64,000 bases of DNA, taken from assembly GCF_000005505.3 (NCBI RefSeq), contig NC_016132.3, positions 16,482,501 to 16,546,500 of the forward strand, given 5' to 3'. This DNA is from Brachypodium distachyon. Taxonomy: Eukaryota; Streptophyta; Magnoliopsida; Poales; Poaceae. The position numbers were made by a program, and so were the translations under genes. This document shows, piece by piece, positions 44,174 through 57,400 of this stretch (positions within the stretch are counted from its first letter, which is position 1; each line of letters starts with the position of its first letter). The notes beneath the pieces are model-generated. The model was not told the DNA's origin. It made no database searches and saw only the letters and a program-made list of their open reading frames with translations.

Positions 44174-45420
44174 GGCGAGGCGGCGGCGGCGAGAGGTGGG
44201 AGAAGAGGAATGTGCGATTTGGGGGCGGACCGGTGGAGAGCGTGCGAGGAGGCGGAGGCCGGGAAGGGGAGGGCTCTGGTTTTATCAGCGCCAGCAGGGG
44301 CCAGTGATGATTCGAGATGGACGGCCGAGATTTGTTACGGGTGGGTCGAGATTATCGTCGGACGGACCCCTCGGGGAGCTTCTTTTTCTTGAAGCGAAAG
44401 AAGCAGCTGTTGATGTGCGTCGTGGTGGTCTTCTTGGAGAAGGGGTTGATGAATAGGAGAATCCCATTTGGTCAAGAAAAAAAAGGAGGATCCTATTATC
44501 CTCTTTTCCTTTTTATTTCCGAGAACCTCTTCTGGGGTCGAGCTTTCTTGTAAAGGAGGTACGGAGTACTATGTGAAGTGTCTCGAGTATGCCTCAGTTA
44601 TTTCTCTCAGGGGATCAAATGTGGTTTACCACAAATTTTGTTGGTGATATCGAGATTTTGTGAACAAGATGAAAACATAGGCCATGTTTAGAGAAGTTGG
44701 AACGTAGAAATACAAAACACAGAAACAGGAAAATACATAAGAATATGATGAAGTGTAAAGTGAAAACACACATGTTTTTAAAACATAGTACGGAGTAGGA
44801 ATTAAAACAGAGGATGAACACAATTAGTCTAGGAAAATGGAAAACATACAGGTTTTTAAAACATAGTAGGAAATGTTTTGTCAGCGCTGCTAATACAATA
44901 GTTTAGGGTACGGTATTAGCACACGAGGGCATGGATGGCAGTACGGCACTCAGTGCTAGTTAAAACATCAGCAAACACATGCAGTCTACAGGCACACATA
45001 ACACTGAAACTAAAGCAGGGAGACAACCAAATATGTCATGGGATAACCAACCAAACGGGGCAAGATTGACAGATTGTTCAACCCAAAGTGCTCACTAACA
45101 TCAGCATCTCTCAGCTCGCTCGCTTAATAAAGCAGGGGTGTCTATCTCAGGGTGGGGGAACCAAAACAAACCAGGCGGAACACACTTCAGCTATACAAGA
45201 CCCAAGACAGCAAAGGCGGGACGTCGCAAAACCCTATAAATAAGTCAAACTCGACACCAGGTGATACCACAACAAATTAAGCTGGTCCCTTGTCGCAGCA
45301 GAAGCGAGAACATTTTTACATCAGAAGCAAAACAACCGGAGCAAATCCACCGTCCACCCAGAAGTCGCCATGCTACTCAAATGGAGGAATTTTTTGGTGT
45401 TCGATGATCAGTAGATGTCT
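44174..45420. other. VDAC 5' region and intergenic spacer to the IQD gene
   Basis: 44174-44300 is the GC-rich leader and promoter of the VDAC gene. The rest is AT-rich. Two copies of a TTTTTAAAACATAGTA block occur near 44775 and 44855. No gene is supported. Confidence 0.4.
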
Positions 45421-48400
45421 TCAGCGTCTCCACTCGGCTTTCATTGGTCTCTCTGCAGATGATTTCGCAGTACAAGGCAGGTTAAACTGGAGTGAGTAAC
45501 ATACCAATATGATACAGTCATATTCTCTGATATGAAAAACAGATAAATAAATATGGTTTGGCTTTACGTCCAAATGATAAATTTCATTTGACAACTTATT
45601 AATTGGAAACTTGACCTGATTCAGAAAAATGGGACACATGCTATTCATGGTTCTGAGTGTACTTGCATAAGCAAATTCTGAGTGATTTTACGCATCAGTT
45701 CAGTTGGTTTGTCTGATTAGTGATTACTCTAGTGGAACTAAATAGACAAGATAGTCATTTAGCCGATTGCTTTCGATAGGCTAACATAAAAGGATAGACA
45801 TCAAAGCAACAAAAAGGCATGGAATAGCTCGTTTCATTTTGAATTAAGGCATAAAAGGCAACAGGATATGACACACAGTAATATAATGAGATTTTGGCTT
45901 CTACTAATAACAACCTTATCAATACACGGTTACTTTGAAATGGCTGAAAACAATTCATGCATACTGAAGATAAGAAATTCAACCAAACAATATGACAAGG
46001 CATGAAATAGAGTTATCAATGTGTATTTGAAGATCACTTACCACTTGCGTCTCTTGATGACAGCATAGACTTGTCGCCTTTCACTCCCTCTTTGCTACCA
46101 GAATGGGCTGGCCTTTGTGTACGCGGCGAGTGTGAGTTCTGCTTACCATTGGCAGGGGAAGGGAGAGAATGGCGACGTGTGTAGACAGTTTTTTCTGCTG
46201 AATCAGCACTGAGTCTAGGTGAAATCTGACCTCGCAGTTTCGCCTTTGCAGATTTTGTTGCAGCCATGTAGCTTGGCACAGATGGAGAGTTTTTGGAGCC
46301 GTTTTCTGGATATTCTGGCTTGGTTGAGAATGAAGACCTCCTATTGCCACTTTTAAGGCTTTCGGTAGAAAGAGGTTCTTCTCTGGATCTCGGTTCAATG
46401 TCATTCACTAAAGCATTTTCTTCATTATCAATGTCTTGCAGCGGCATAACTTCAGCTGTTGTAGTTACAACTGTCAGCTCACCAGCTTTCTCTTCAGTTG
46501 TGACTGGATATGAAGTAACTTCCAGTTGCGTGAGATCAGGTACCGGAATATCCATCTTTGCATTCTCCAATAGATCACCATTGTAAGGTTCTTGAATCTC
46601 AGGATAAACTGGAACTTCCTGTGCAGTCCGTACTGGTTTCTCAAATTGGACCTCAGGATAGTCAGAGATCTCAGTTGCAGGACTAGATACCTTTGAGGCT
46701 TCTGCCATGGAATTAGTAACCTTCCTAAGGCTACGTTTAACCTTCTCGAGTTCAGTTAACTGGCTATCAGGCACTGAATCGGCAGGAATACTAGTGAATT
46801 TCCTTTGGTTCCGCCTTGGTTTTTCAGTTTCCAACGGCATGTTTGTTGGTGCAGGCTCAACTGACATTGCAGAACTCTTCCGAGCATTGCGTTTCAATTT
46901 CCCTGACTCTGTTTCCATAGCATAGCTGGCCTTCCTTGTCTGTGCTTTGGCATCAGAGGCAGCAGATCTCTTTGGTTGGTAAACAGGCTTCCAGACACGA
47001 CTTATGGTCCATCTCTCTAACCAGTTGAATGCTGAATTCGGATCCCTCTCATCATACTGAAAGTGAAGAGCCTCTACCAGAATTGGGGAAGCTAGAAGCT
47101 ACAACAGATACAAAGGAAAAAAGTTAACTCAGGGCATCAAGAAAATATTCGCAGACAAATAGCAAATGGGCTAATAAGAGGATGGCATGTATTTTGTAAA
47201 TTAATGAACATAAAGACCAAACAACAGGGTCAAGATATATTGCTCTAATTCAAGCCTTCAGGTAACTATATAGCAAAACAGAAGCATTTTTACCTTTCGA
47301 GCAAATGCATTTGAAGCTAACCTCTCCTTCCATGCATCCGGTTTAGCACCCTGGGAAAAGGCAAGAATTGTATATTTACATTTCAGTTAAGATGCCAAGC
47401 AGAAGTTCAGTCTTTGATCTTTCAGTTTGGACCAACATTAAATACAATTGAAAAAACGAAGCATTAAAAGAATTCAATAGCCTGACCAAACTGTTCACAA
47501 TTTGTATTTAGCGTGACTGCTTGATTAAATCTAATCAGAAGGTACGGGCATTTAAAGATACGGAAACATCCATGTCAGCTTCACCATAGATTCCAATGTA
47601 GGAATTGTAGGTTTATTTTCTATGCAATAGCAACAAAGAGAAATCCTCAGTGCCGACAAGAAGTGTAACAAAGTCCCTAAGTTATGGCACAACTGAATAA
47701 AGGATGTAGCCATCTCGCGACATGAGGAGATTAACGAGTAACAAAACTACAGGAATGAGCAATACACAACTTTTGATGCGCCTGTACTTCGTAACTTACA
47801 AATCATCCTCTCAGAGACATAGGAAAGAACTAATTGAAAGCTACTCAACTGCTTTCTTCAATAAGCACCTAGAGCATTCACCTATTAATATGTAATGTCA
47901 AAAACTGCAGCATTTTACTGTTACAATAATTAGGTAAACTTAACATTTGCATCTGCAGCAACCAATTACCAAATCTTCAGAGAATTTTTTTGACATGACA
48001 CTTCAAGGAGGATCATGCCAATCTATCAACTAAGGCCCTGTTATGTTAGGCTTTACTTGTGGCTTTTGTTTTTGGCTTAAAAGCCAAAAAAGCACATATT
48101 TATATGTTCTTGGCTTTGGCTTTTGACTCTTGACTTGATATTGTTAAATGTTGGTATAAGCAAAACACTTATAAGCCAAAAGTCAAAAGCCACACTTCAA
48201 GGAGGATCATGCCAATCTATCAACTAAGTTCTCAAAGGGCTTGAATAGCCTTGATGAAAACTTATTTGTCTTTAGTTTAACTATGCCTCACATCTAGCTT
48301 TCCTCATCATGATACGTACTGATAAAATCATGAATATGCATACTCAATAAGACTATAATAGCGATATAAATAAAGAAAACACTCAGTACCATTACGATCA

Positions 48401-49473
48401 ATAATATATCAGGTCTTGAATGGCATAGGATGAGCAAGGAATTTACCATGGAATTCTGCTGAACAAGATTCCATCTGAATTGAACGGCGTCACTAGAAAG
48501 TCTGACATTTCTACCACGAACGACAGCTTGGAACTTCACAATCAACCATGTTGCACGAAGAGTTGAAGCAGCTTGCCTCCTTACAAGATGTCCACGGATA
48601 AGTGCCTGAAGTCTTATGATTCCTTTCAATGCACGGAATGCCCGACGTGCCTGGACCATATCATGCTAAATTTAGCATGGTTCTAAAGCAAGACAAACAG
48701 AGTGGCTATGGCAACAATAAATATTTTAGTAGCTTCTAAGGCAAGTTAGGAGGTAAAGTGATTATGTACATATACAGCATTTTCAATAAATAGGAACACT
48801 GATGCATCATAAATAATCAATTAATCACAGAGGTGCTAAACAATATAATTTGTTTCCTTTTTAGTAACACTTAAGATGTATGAAAAAGGAATTCGGAATC
48901 AAGATAAGCTGGAGCAAGCATATAGAAACAGAATAAGCATTACCAGGTAGCCTCGGAAGGCAGCCTGTGCCTTGACAGCTGCTTGTTCTTCCCTCAACCT
49001 CTCCGGGTCATTGGACAGCACATCAGACCCAACAGTGCTCTGCTTCTCCAAATCCTGATTCACATCAGGCACCACCACTTCACCTTGCAAGCTGGAATTC
49101 TCAGCCTTTCTCACCTCCGGCACAGTGTCATTGTTGTGGGGGGTAACAAGCACCGGCTCCGAGATCACCGGGGAGCTCTCCGAAAACACTGGGTCCTTCC
49201 CGGTGGCAGCATACCCTCGGTTACCAGGTGCCTTCTACATATGGAAAAAACAAAGGCATCAATCGCAATAAACAGATCTCGGTTCTACCATTCCCTAGTT
49301 GCAATTGCAGAAACCGACTCCAGGGTCTCCTCAGAAAATTCAATTTGTACGAAAATATCAAAACAAGGGTGAAATTAACATACCGATAAATCCTTTCCCT
49401 TGGTGGAGCCAGACTTGGACGTCTTCTTCCCGAAGAGCACGGACTTGAGCCACTTCGCCGGAGACTTCCCCAT
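45421..49473 (-). CDS. IQ67-domain protein (IQD30-32 type calmodulin-binding scaffold)
   Basis: Plant-specific calmodulin-binding protein that links calcium signals to microtubules and membranes. Six coding exons in transcription order: 49384-49473, 48944-49234, 48447-48650, 47294-47350, 46042-47098 and 45421-45452. Frame is continuous and the product is 576 residues. It starts MGKSPAKWLKSVLFGKK, the conserved IQD N-terminus. The IQ67 region spans the exon 2/3 junction, as in the whole family, with three IQ motifs: AAVKAQAAFRGYLARRAF, IIRLQALIRGHLVRR and IVKFQAVVRGRNVR. DAWKERLASNAFARKLLASP follows. The long exon 5 is basic and Ser/Pro-rich (disordered). The C-terminal RPMKAEWRR is encoded by a separate 32-base last exon. 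A 5' UTR intron probably runs from 49513 to 49941, with a non-coding exon at 49942 to about 50120. Intron 3 carries a MITE with an unusual 36-base duplication. Confidence 0.93.
47999..48228. mobile_element. MITE-like insert with 36-base flanking duplication in intron 3 of the IQD gene
   Basis: Thirty-six identical bases (CACTTCAAGGAGGATCATGC then CAATCTATCAACTAAG) occur at 47999-48034 and 48193-48228. The 158 bases between start GCCCTGTTATGTTAGGCTTT and contain TTGGCTTAAAAGCCAA and CTTATAAGCCAAAAGTC, as in common grass MITEs of the GGCCCTGTTTG type. The right terminus seems truncated. Confidence 0.65.
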
Positions 49474-49941
49474 CGGAGCTCTAGACCGCCGCGGCGCCGG
49501 AGGTTTCGAAGCCTGCAGCAAACGAACCGCCGTGCGCGTCAGTGCACAGATCTACACTGAGACCAACTATATATTCCCTACAGAAAAAGGAAATTTGGGA
49601 AATAATAAAACCCAAAAAATATAAATTATTCAGGAACCCAAGCATCCACCTAAACCAAGATCGCTATCACGGTCCCAGCGAAAGCAACCAAAGCAACGGA
49701 TCAAACTAAGCACGTCCCACAAAAAAAAAAGGAAAGGGAGTGGGAAAAGATCCGCGTTTCCAGCAGCTCGCAGCAAACCTCGCCCCCGAATGCAGCAACA
49801 GGACCGGAGCCTCAAATCCAACCGACACCAAAAAGCTTTCGAAAAAAGCACGAAACGGCCTGCCCTAGAGCACAGATCTAGGCGGCGGCGGCTACGGGAG
49901 GCGGCAGCGCTGGATCTGGGGGGTGTCGGCGGCGCACTCAC

Positions 49942-50300
49942 CGGAGGACGACGACGAGCTGCAGGCCAGGCGGATGCGGCGGCGCAGAACCCTAGCTCCG
50001 GAGTTTCCTCTCTCTCTCTGTTTCTCCCGACGCTACGCCTCCATTCCAGGGAGAGGAAGCCAAACGAGTGGGGCGAGGGTGCTACTACTACTGGGACTGG
50101 TAGTGTGGCAGAGCAGCGCACAAGGTGACGGCGGTAGGAAGAAAGAAAAAGAGCAGGCGAAAACAAAAAGAAAACAAGAGAGGAGAAAAAAAATCAGAAG
50201 AAATAAAAATGCGAGCGCGAGTAGCCACTAGCCCACACTAGCCAGCGGAGTGTGTGAGAGAGACTGAGAGTGAGTGAGCCAACTTTGTGGGGCGCAGCGT
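49942..50300 (-). promoter_or_regulatory. 5' UTR exon and promoter of the IQD gene
   Basis: A donor (GTGAGT, minus strand) at 49936-49941 and an acceptor (CTGCAG) at 49514-49519 frame a 5' UTR intron. CT-rich sequence (minus strand) near 50010-50220 is typical of a core promoter/leader. Confidence 0.5.
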
Positions 50301-53050
50301 ACAGACGAAAAAAACTTCTCGTCAATGCCATGTGTGGCCCACCGGTACAGCTGCTAGTAGATGACATGCGGGCCAGGGCGAGCGTGGCGCGGCACGTCGG
50401 TGGGGCGTTTCCGCTTCAAGGGGGTGCGGTGAAGTTTTAAATCGCCCTTCCGCGGTGAAAAAGAGAGTGGGGCCAGGTGGTGTGGGACCAGGAGACTGAG
50501 AGGCCCCACATGTCCGTTGCTCAGAGGTAGGTCCGCGGCTGTTTTCCTTTTATTCGCAGGGGAGAAGAAAAGGTGGATGAGAATGGGAGTCGTCTGTATT
50601 TTCTCACCGGCTAGCTGTCAGTCCCGGCGGGCCGGACCCACCCGGCAGAGGGATGGGAACCGGCGGAGGACCACATGTCATGTACGTACCATGTGCGGCG
50701 GGTGAGGGCGGGGAGGCGCGGCATGTGCGGTAATTAAAACTGTTAAGCTGAAATTGACGTGCGATTGATTGAGGACTGTTTGGGGTTTTCCACTCTCCAT
50801 CCAGCTCACGATGATTTGGTCTTTGCCTTTGCATCTGAACGGACTTCTCTCCGAACGGAACGCGGGGATGGGAAAACGCAACTGATTTTGCCCGGTTTCT
50901 ATCGTGTCAATCGGCCTCTTTGAAATCGGGAAATGAAAAACGATCACAACTATTTGCTTCCGTTACTAAATACTCGTGGCTGTTTTAGTGCTAGTAAAAT
51001 AGAAGTGCACGTGGATCTTGGGGACGTCAGCAGCGGAGCAGGCGACGGTGTGCGCGCTCGAGTGCCCCGACGACGCGCGTGCGGTACGTACCCCGTACCA
51101 GGGGCCCCGCGTGCGTACGCATGCAGCTAGCTGCCCAGCCGTGGAAGCAAGCGAAGCAAAGTTTTCCATTTTAGACCTCAAGCTTGTAGTTATAGACCAA
51201 GTGTAAAACAAAAAATACTTTTGAATCCCTCAAATCAGCACCATGACTTATTTATCGCGTTCAACCCCGACTTTCGGAAAAAAAACTGTTTGAGAGAGCG
51301 GGACAGCTGACAAGAGATGCAAATCTTGGGGCTTTTATCCAAAAACCCATTAAACTAGAAGATAACTTAGATTGTGATAATTTTAGTACAAAGATATTAC
51401 AAAAAAATATAGATGCATCGTTTTCTTCAACGCCACGTACACGCGGACGTCGATACAGCCATGCGCATGCGCATGCGCAAGCGGACGGGCCATTTCACAC
51501 GTGCTCGGAAAAAATGGAGTTAAAAATAGAAAAGGATAAATCATCACGGTGTCCAAGTAAGACGTGACAAATGATCAATAACATACTATTACATGACATG
51601 TAATTCATTGCCAAGCAAGACGGGACATATGATCAAATTCTCCACACGCAGATATAAAACTTTTAAATAATAATATGTAACTTAGTCTAATTATAGGCGA
51701 CGAATCTGGGTAGTAATAAGCCGAACTGAATTAGTCGACAAATCCCAAATTATAACTACTATGTCTGCAATCCCGTTCTACCAAATAGTATTTGATTCTC
51801 TAAGGTTGATGTTAGACGGAATTAACAAGGACAGAGTGCTGACTTCAAGGATTAAAAACTTAGGATTCATTTCAGACTTAGCCTACTAAATCAAGGTTTA
51901 ATACGGAGTTTACTCTTTTCTTTACGGTCGTTCCTTCCTTCCATAGTTCCATCCACGGCGCGCTATAGCTACACGTGCACGTACCGCGTGGGTCGATGGA
52001 TCTGTCAATGGCCGCACGAATGGGGAATCAAATCATGCATGGGAGGTGGTAGTAGTAATTAATATAGAGTACGAAGATTGAGCTGTCAGTAATTAATACC
52101 GAGAAGATTGGGTAGTTCGTGCCAGCAGTGGAGTTACTGGAGTAATTGCTGTGCTGCATTTAGCGTGGCTTCGCAGGGCGTGGATGAAACGGTGAAAGGT
52201 TGTAGGGTACATGTATCGACGCTGAGGTAAACGACGGACGGATGTCGATTCAGGGCTCATTCGGTGTTCAAAGGAAAACAAAACATACGAACCGGGCGAA
52301 ATTTGGAATTGCACTAGTCATCTTTAAGAAATTGATCAACCTCGTTCGTACGGTCGATTGTCCAATTTCAATAGACTAAATTTCTATAGTTTTCCTTTTC
52401 CTTTAATCCACTACTCACTCACATGATCAACCGTAGTCTCGGAGCCCGTGCATGCATTTTTCGTGCGAAATAAAACAATGTGGGTAGGTAGACCGTATAC
52501 GGAGCCTTCTTCTTGAGACGCCTGAGCAATGTTTGGTGTTTGGCCGCTTGCCACTGAACCTTCTTCTTGATGGGACATCTGAGGAATCTCAGTGACGGTA
52601 TAATTAACTAATGTATTCAAGAACAAGCCTCGAGCGAGTTAGGATCTCGCTTTCGTCTTTTAACGAGGCTATACTGGCTAGCCATAAACAATTGGAAGTT
52701 GCATGTCTAATGTTTGTTTATTTTGATGAAGTTGTTGGGCTGGACCCAAAAGAATTCCCACGGTGTCACGAAAGCAAATTCCTTCCTGCTCGTCGTTTCT
52801 AGCTTCAACTGTCACTTTTATCCATCCGATGCATGGTGGTGTGCATAAACTACTCCATTAACTGCCAATCCGCTAATGACAGGTTAGTACACTACACTAA
52901 TGAAGTGGCCAGCTCTGTCGGAACCCTGTGTGTCGATATGACGTTCCCTAGAAGGTGGGCCGTCGTTTTCGTCGAGACTCGGGAGAAAGTCTAGGAGAGA
53001 TTCTCGGTTAAAAAAAAGTCTGGGAGAGCAACCTTGTCGCTGTAGCAAAA
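50301..53050. other. Intergenic, no gene supported
   Basis: No conserved reading frame. An alternating GCGCATGCGCATGCGCA stretch at about 51464-51480 could form Z-DNA. A CTTCTTCTTGA repeat pair is at about 52505 and 52560. Confidence 0.35.
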
Positions 53051-53054
53051 ATTG

Positions 53055-53250
53055 TCCGTTTCGATCGATAATAAGTGTCCTGTATACTAAGTACTCGCTC
53101 CCCGTCCCATATTTAATGATTTTTTATTACATGTATCCAGACATATTTTAGTATATGAATACGTTCATCTTTAGACAAATTTGAGTCACTTGATATGGGA
53201 CGGAGGGAGCATAATGAATAAGACACTTATTATGGATCAATAGGGAGTTA
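53055..53250. mobile_element. Old Stowaway-like MITE split by a younger one
   Basis: The outer arms, ATCGATAATAAGTGTC (about 53063-53080) and GACACTTATTATGGATCAAT (about 53221-53240), are inverses and are separated by a second TA-flanked MITE (53092-53213). Confidence 0.65.
53092..53213. mobile_element. Stowaway-type MITE (nested)
   Basis: Starts CTCGCTCCCCGTCCCATATT and ends GATATGGGACGGAGGGAG; internal TTACATGTATCCAGACATAT. Inserted in the element at 53055-53250. Confidence 0.8.
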
Positions 53251-53427
53251 GCATGCATGCGCTCTGAGACGAACAGTAAAATCCATAGTAAATCTAAAAA
53301 TGCACACATGCAAATATAAAATTGAAAACGTCAAATTTCTGAAGAATGTACACATGCGTGCCTGATTATTTTTCTTTCCCTTTTTAAACATGTCGAGAGA
53401 AGTTTGCTCTAGGGTGTACATCTAAAT

Positions 53428-53536
53428 TACGCCCTCCGTTTCATAATTCTTGTCTCAAATTTGTTCAAAAATGGATGCATCTATTTCTAAAAAACGTCTA
53501 GATACATGTAATATTTCGACAAGAATTATGAAACTA
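53428..53536. mobile_element. Stowaway-type MITE with eroded right end
   Basis: Starts CGCCCTCCGTTTCATAATTC; internal GATACATGTAATATTTCGAC and AAGAATTATGAAAC. The right GGAGGGAG end is lost. Confidence 0.7.
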
Positions 53537-53539
53537 CTG

Positions 53540-54463
53540 TCACCGACGCACATTAGTTGGGTCTACAGGGTCCCTTTTCTTTTCCTTTGTAGGCTGCATT
53601 CAAAGTTTCAAACACAGCACATGACGGAGAGCCGAGCCAAGCGGCTGCCATTTAGGCTTGGAGACAAACCTCCTGGCTTGCTTGGTCCACCGCTCACGCC
53701 TTACGGAGACCAAGACGTTGAAGAGCAATGTGCTTATTATAAAGCTTGGTCGGTTAGAGTCCCAAATTAGAGGCGACATTAGCCTCTAATCTAATCACCA
53801 TACTAAAATTAATGCCAAGAAGCCACGATAAGAGCAAAGCATGGTAGGGACTTCCAACCTACGACGACAAGATCGACATGCGAATCAGCAGACGTCGACG
53901 AGACATGCCAGATTGGGGGTGAAGAGGAAGTAAGCATCCATGGAATGGAACGGCCATCAACCAACAAGATGAGCAGTGCACGCCAAAAGGAAATTGACGA
54001 AAACGAAGAGAAGGAGCAAGGGACTGGAGCGATCTTGATTCTCATGCGTTCCGGTTGACGCACTCGCGGGAAAAAAGGGGCATCGGCAGCAGCGATCGCT
54101 TACCCGCATGACGTCGCGGACGATCGCGTGAGATCGGATCAAATCAAAGGTGCCGCGTGCCGTTCGCCGACAGCTTTGAGGCTTTGCAAATGCATCCATG
54201 GAATCCGGCAAAGTGACCCTCCAAGAGTGAACCAGAAAGGAAAGCCTCTTGTCTCACCATCATTCGTCTGACGGTCACAAATCACAACGTCCAGACTTTG
54301 AGGTGTCGCAGAAGCTGGGAGTTCGTCGGCCGCCCCCGCACCGTAGGAAAATTGGCCGAGACAAGGCCGATTCTCCGTGGCTGAGCAAGTGCTACTTAGA
54401 ACAGTCAGTATTTGCAAGAGTGGGTGCTGGATTGAGCAAAATTTTCTGCAGAGGGATCCTGCG
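53540..54463. other. Spacer and 3' flank of the S1-domain gene
   Basis: No gene supported. The part near 54463 is the 3' UTR of the minus-strand S1 gene. Confidence 0.35.
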
Positions 54464-57400
54464 TTACAATCCTGAGCGGGTATCACTAGGGTTAAGGTTT
54501 ACTTCGTCAGACTTGATGAATTTCAACCACTTCCAGTTCGCGTAGGATTCTGCTTCGTCCTCGAACGCGATAGCGTCGTGGTTGCACGAGGAGCCAGAAC
54601 CGTCAGATCGAGGCGTCTCTGAAATCTGATCACGGTATCTTTGCGCCATCTCTTCAGCCTCCGAGAACACCTTCTGCGAGAACAGAGGCAATGCAAAATG
54701 TGAACCACTCGGTGTACATGTGATGCTACTGATGAAGAAACACTTGTGGTGTTCTTACCTCTTTGTCAGAGAGAAACAGTCCAGGTTCGCTCTCAAGGTC
54801 CTTAATACTGCACAGAGCGAAAACACATGCACTTTCATCAATGGACAATCACAGAAGCAAAGAACAGATGATAACCTCTCCTACAGAAATGGCATGCAGC
54901 AGCGAATGTATGGACTTCAGTTACAACATGTTTATTCTGGTGTACCTAAGAGCAATTCGGTCCGGTGCTGTTGATTTGATCACAAGAGCTTTCACTCTCT
55001 CACCCACTTTAAGCACATCACTGACGGATCGCAGCTGACCATGTGTTATCTTTGAGATATGCAGCAGACCACTGTAAAACATTAGGAGCTGTAAATTGGA
55101 CTGTACACGGGGCAAACTGTATTTGGGTGTGCAACAATGGAAGATGCATAATACTAGTTCATAGCTCTCCCTAAATTTTTTTTGGCATCTAGTAGTACAT
55201 TACAGATGCTTGAAATCACAGGATCTATTATAATTTATAAACAAGTGAAGCATGACATGTAAATAAAGTGCCTGTTTACTTGTTTAGCACTACGTATTTC
55301 AAAGGAACAAGACAAGCCCTTTGCCAAAGCACAACATGAGTGCTCAAAATCTTAGCTGGCACATTATCAGGATTAGAAGTCATCAATGTGAAAGGCAATT
55401 TCTAAACCTCGTGGTTCACTCAAGCTAACCATCACTCATTCAATCCATTGTTCAGATAATCCAGCCTAAGAACAAAGTTTTTTTTTCCATGAGTACGAAT
55501 CTCCATTATGTTTATATAATCAAAACTACCAATCTTGTGGAAATTAAATACATATCGTACCAGCAGCTACCTTCTAAGTTACTGTATATCGTACCAGCAG
55601 CTACCTTCTAAGTTACTGTATTTGGTAAACCTATATTTTATTTTTCATAAAACATGAGTAAGAAAAACTGAGACATGCATGATTAAGGGTGTCAAACTGA
55701 AGCAATAGGATACGCATAGGATTGACCTACATCAGGCTGAAAAGAAGAAAATATGGCAGAGAAACTTATCGGCACATACTGAATAAAATAATGGTGCTGG
55801 GACCGTGCAAATCCTAAAAGTAAACTTAACTTCAGCAGAACAACAAGAAATGCCATATTTAATATGTAACAAACAGTTTAGGGATGTTACCCTCTGTTAG
55901 TCTCGCCAATCCTAATTTGTGCACCATATGGAAACAACTTGCGGACTGTCCCTTCCAAGAGAGCCCCTTCTCTAAGGTATGCCATTGCCTAAAGCAATCA
56001 GGAACTGTAAAATTAATCACAAGAACTCAAGGACGCTCATCGCTTCACTCGTATAAGTCAAAATCAGTGTATTGCAGAATTCAAGTGATACAGATATTTT
56101 GCGGTGTACTTGAGAAAGAGCTGTAGGCTGTATTGGTAGCCATTTGAAATAATATAAGTTTCTAGCATAAATCGTGTATATAAGCAATCCGATAAATCAT
56201 AGACCAAGATTCTCTACTTAAAGAACATATGATATCCTGGTAAACAATATGCTAGCAAATGCTACAAATAAGGGCAACAGAGGTCAGTGCAGTCAACTTA
56301 CCCATGCCTCTTTTTCACTGATTATCAATTCGTTAGTCCTTTCATCAGTCCTTGTAATGCAGACATGGATCTGTCGGCCAACCTGTGTACGACAAAAAGT
56401 ACAATTCACAAGTTATGGTCACTTTCTCAACAAACAGCTGATAAAATAGATAAAGAGATATCATTCGTGCCGATATACGAAGCTCGAACAGCATGTAAGA
56501 TGCAGATTTGAAGAGTCCATATGAGGTACAAACAATATTGTATATTTTCCTGAACTTACATTATTCTTTAGATCTGTGAAATTTCTTGGTCTTCTCATCA
56601 TCTCAGCCTTAGGGAGGAACGCTCGGAGCCCCTAATGATGAAATATGGAAGTGAGTTTAAATCAAAACTGGAGCGCGTAATGTAGTATGGTAAACTCATT
56701 ATGAGTAACTTATACCTCAATTCTTGATATCAAGCCTCCAGCATTCCACTCAAAAACTTTAACCATGATAGGTAGATTTAGTTGCTTTATCTGAACAAAA
56801 GTGTGTACAGAAACTGTCATATATAAACATTCAGAATAGAAATGATGGCTATTGATCTCAAACCAAACGAGTAGATCACACTTTCTCATAAAAATGCATG
56901 AGAGATCTAAAGTCAAGAAGACAATTATGTCAACTTTCATCGAAACAAGACACAAAGGAAACAAGAGGTTTCCACATACAAATTTCCCACAGAACGTTAG
57001 TTTGCACTGCTTTGGCCTCAAGTAATTCCATACATGTGATATGTCAGTTCTCCAATAGAACAGACCAAGCTGCCCATGCATGTAGTTTTTCCAACTCAAG
57101 GTGAACCGTGCATATTACAAGGTCCCATGATAATATGAGGTAATACTGATATTTCTTCATGTACTTTATGTTTCTGAAAGCACTCTATGTACTTAATGTG
57201 AATGCTCTTTTTGGGGGGCTTTTGTATTTGTGTGTCGTGCAGTGCTCTCTTTTGGGCTTCAGAGCAAAATGTTTATTACTTACACCATCCCAAGAACATC
57301 AGAGCAAAATTTATTTATTAAGTTAGGAGCAAGTTATAGTAGTACAGATTTGCCTATCACCATGCCTTCACAGCTCAAGCTTTTAGAGAGGTTAGTTTAT

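Noticed and set aside
51460..51482. GCGCATGCGCATGCGCA as a possible regulatory palindrome
   Set aside because: Short alternating purine-pyrimidine repeat without a neighbouring gene; treated as simple sequence.
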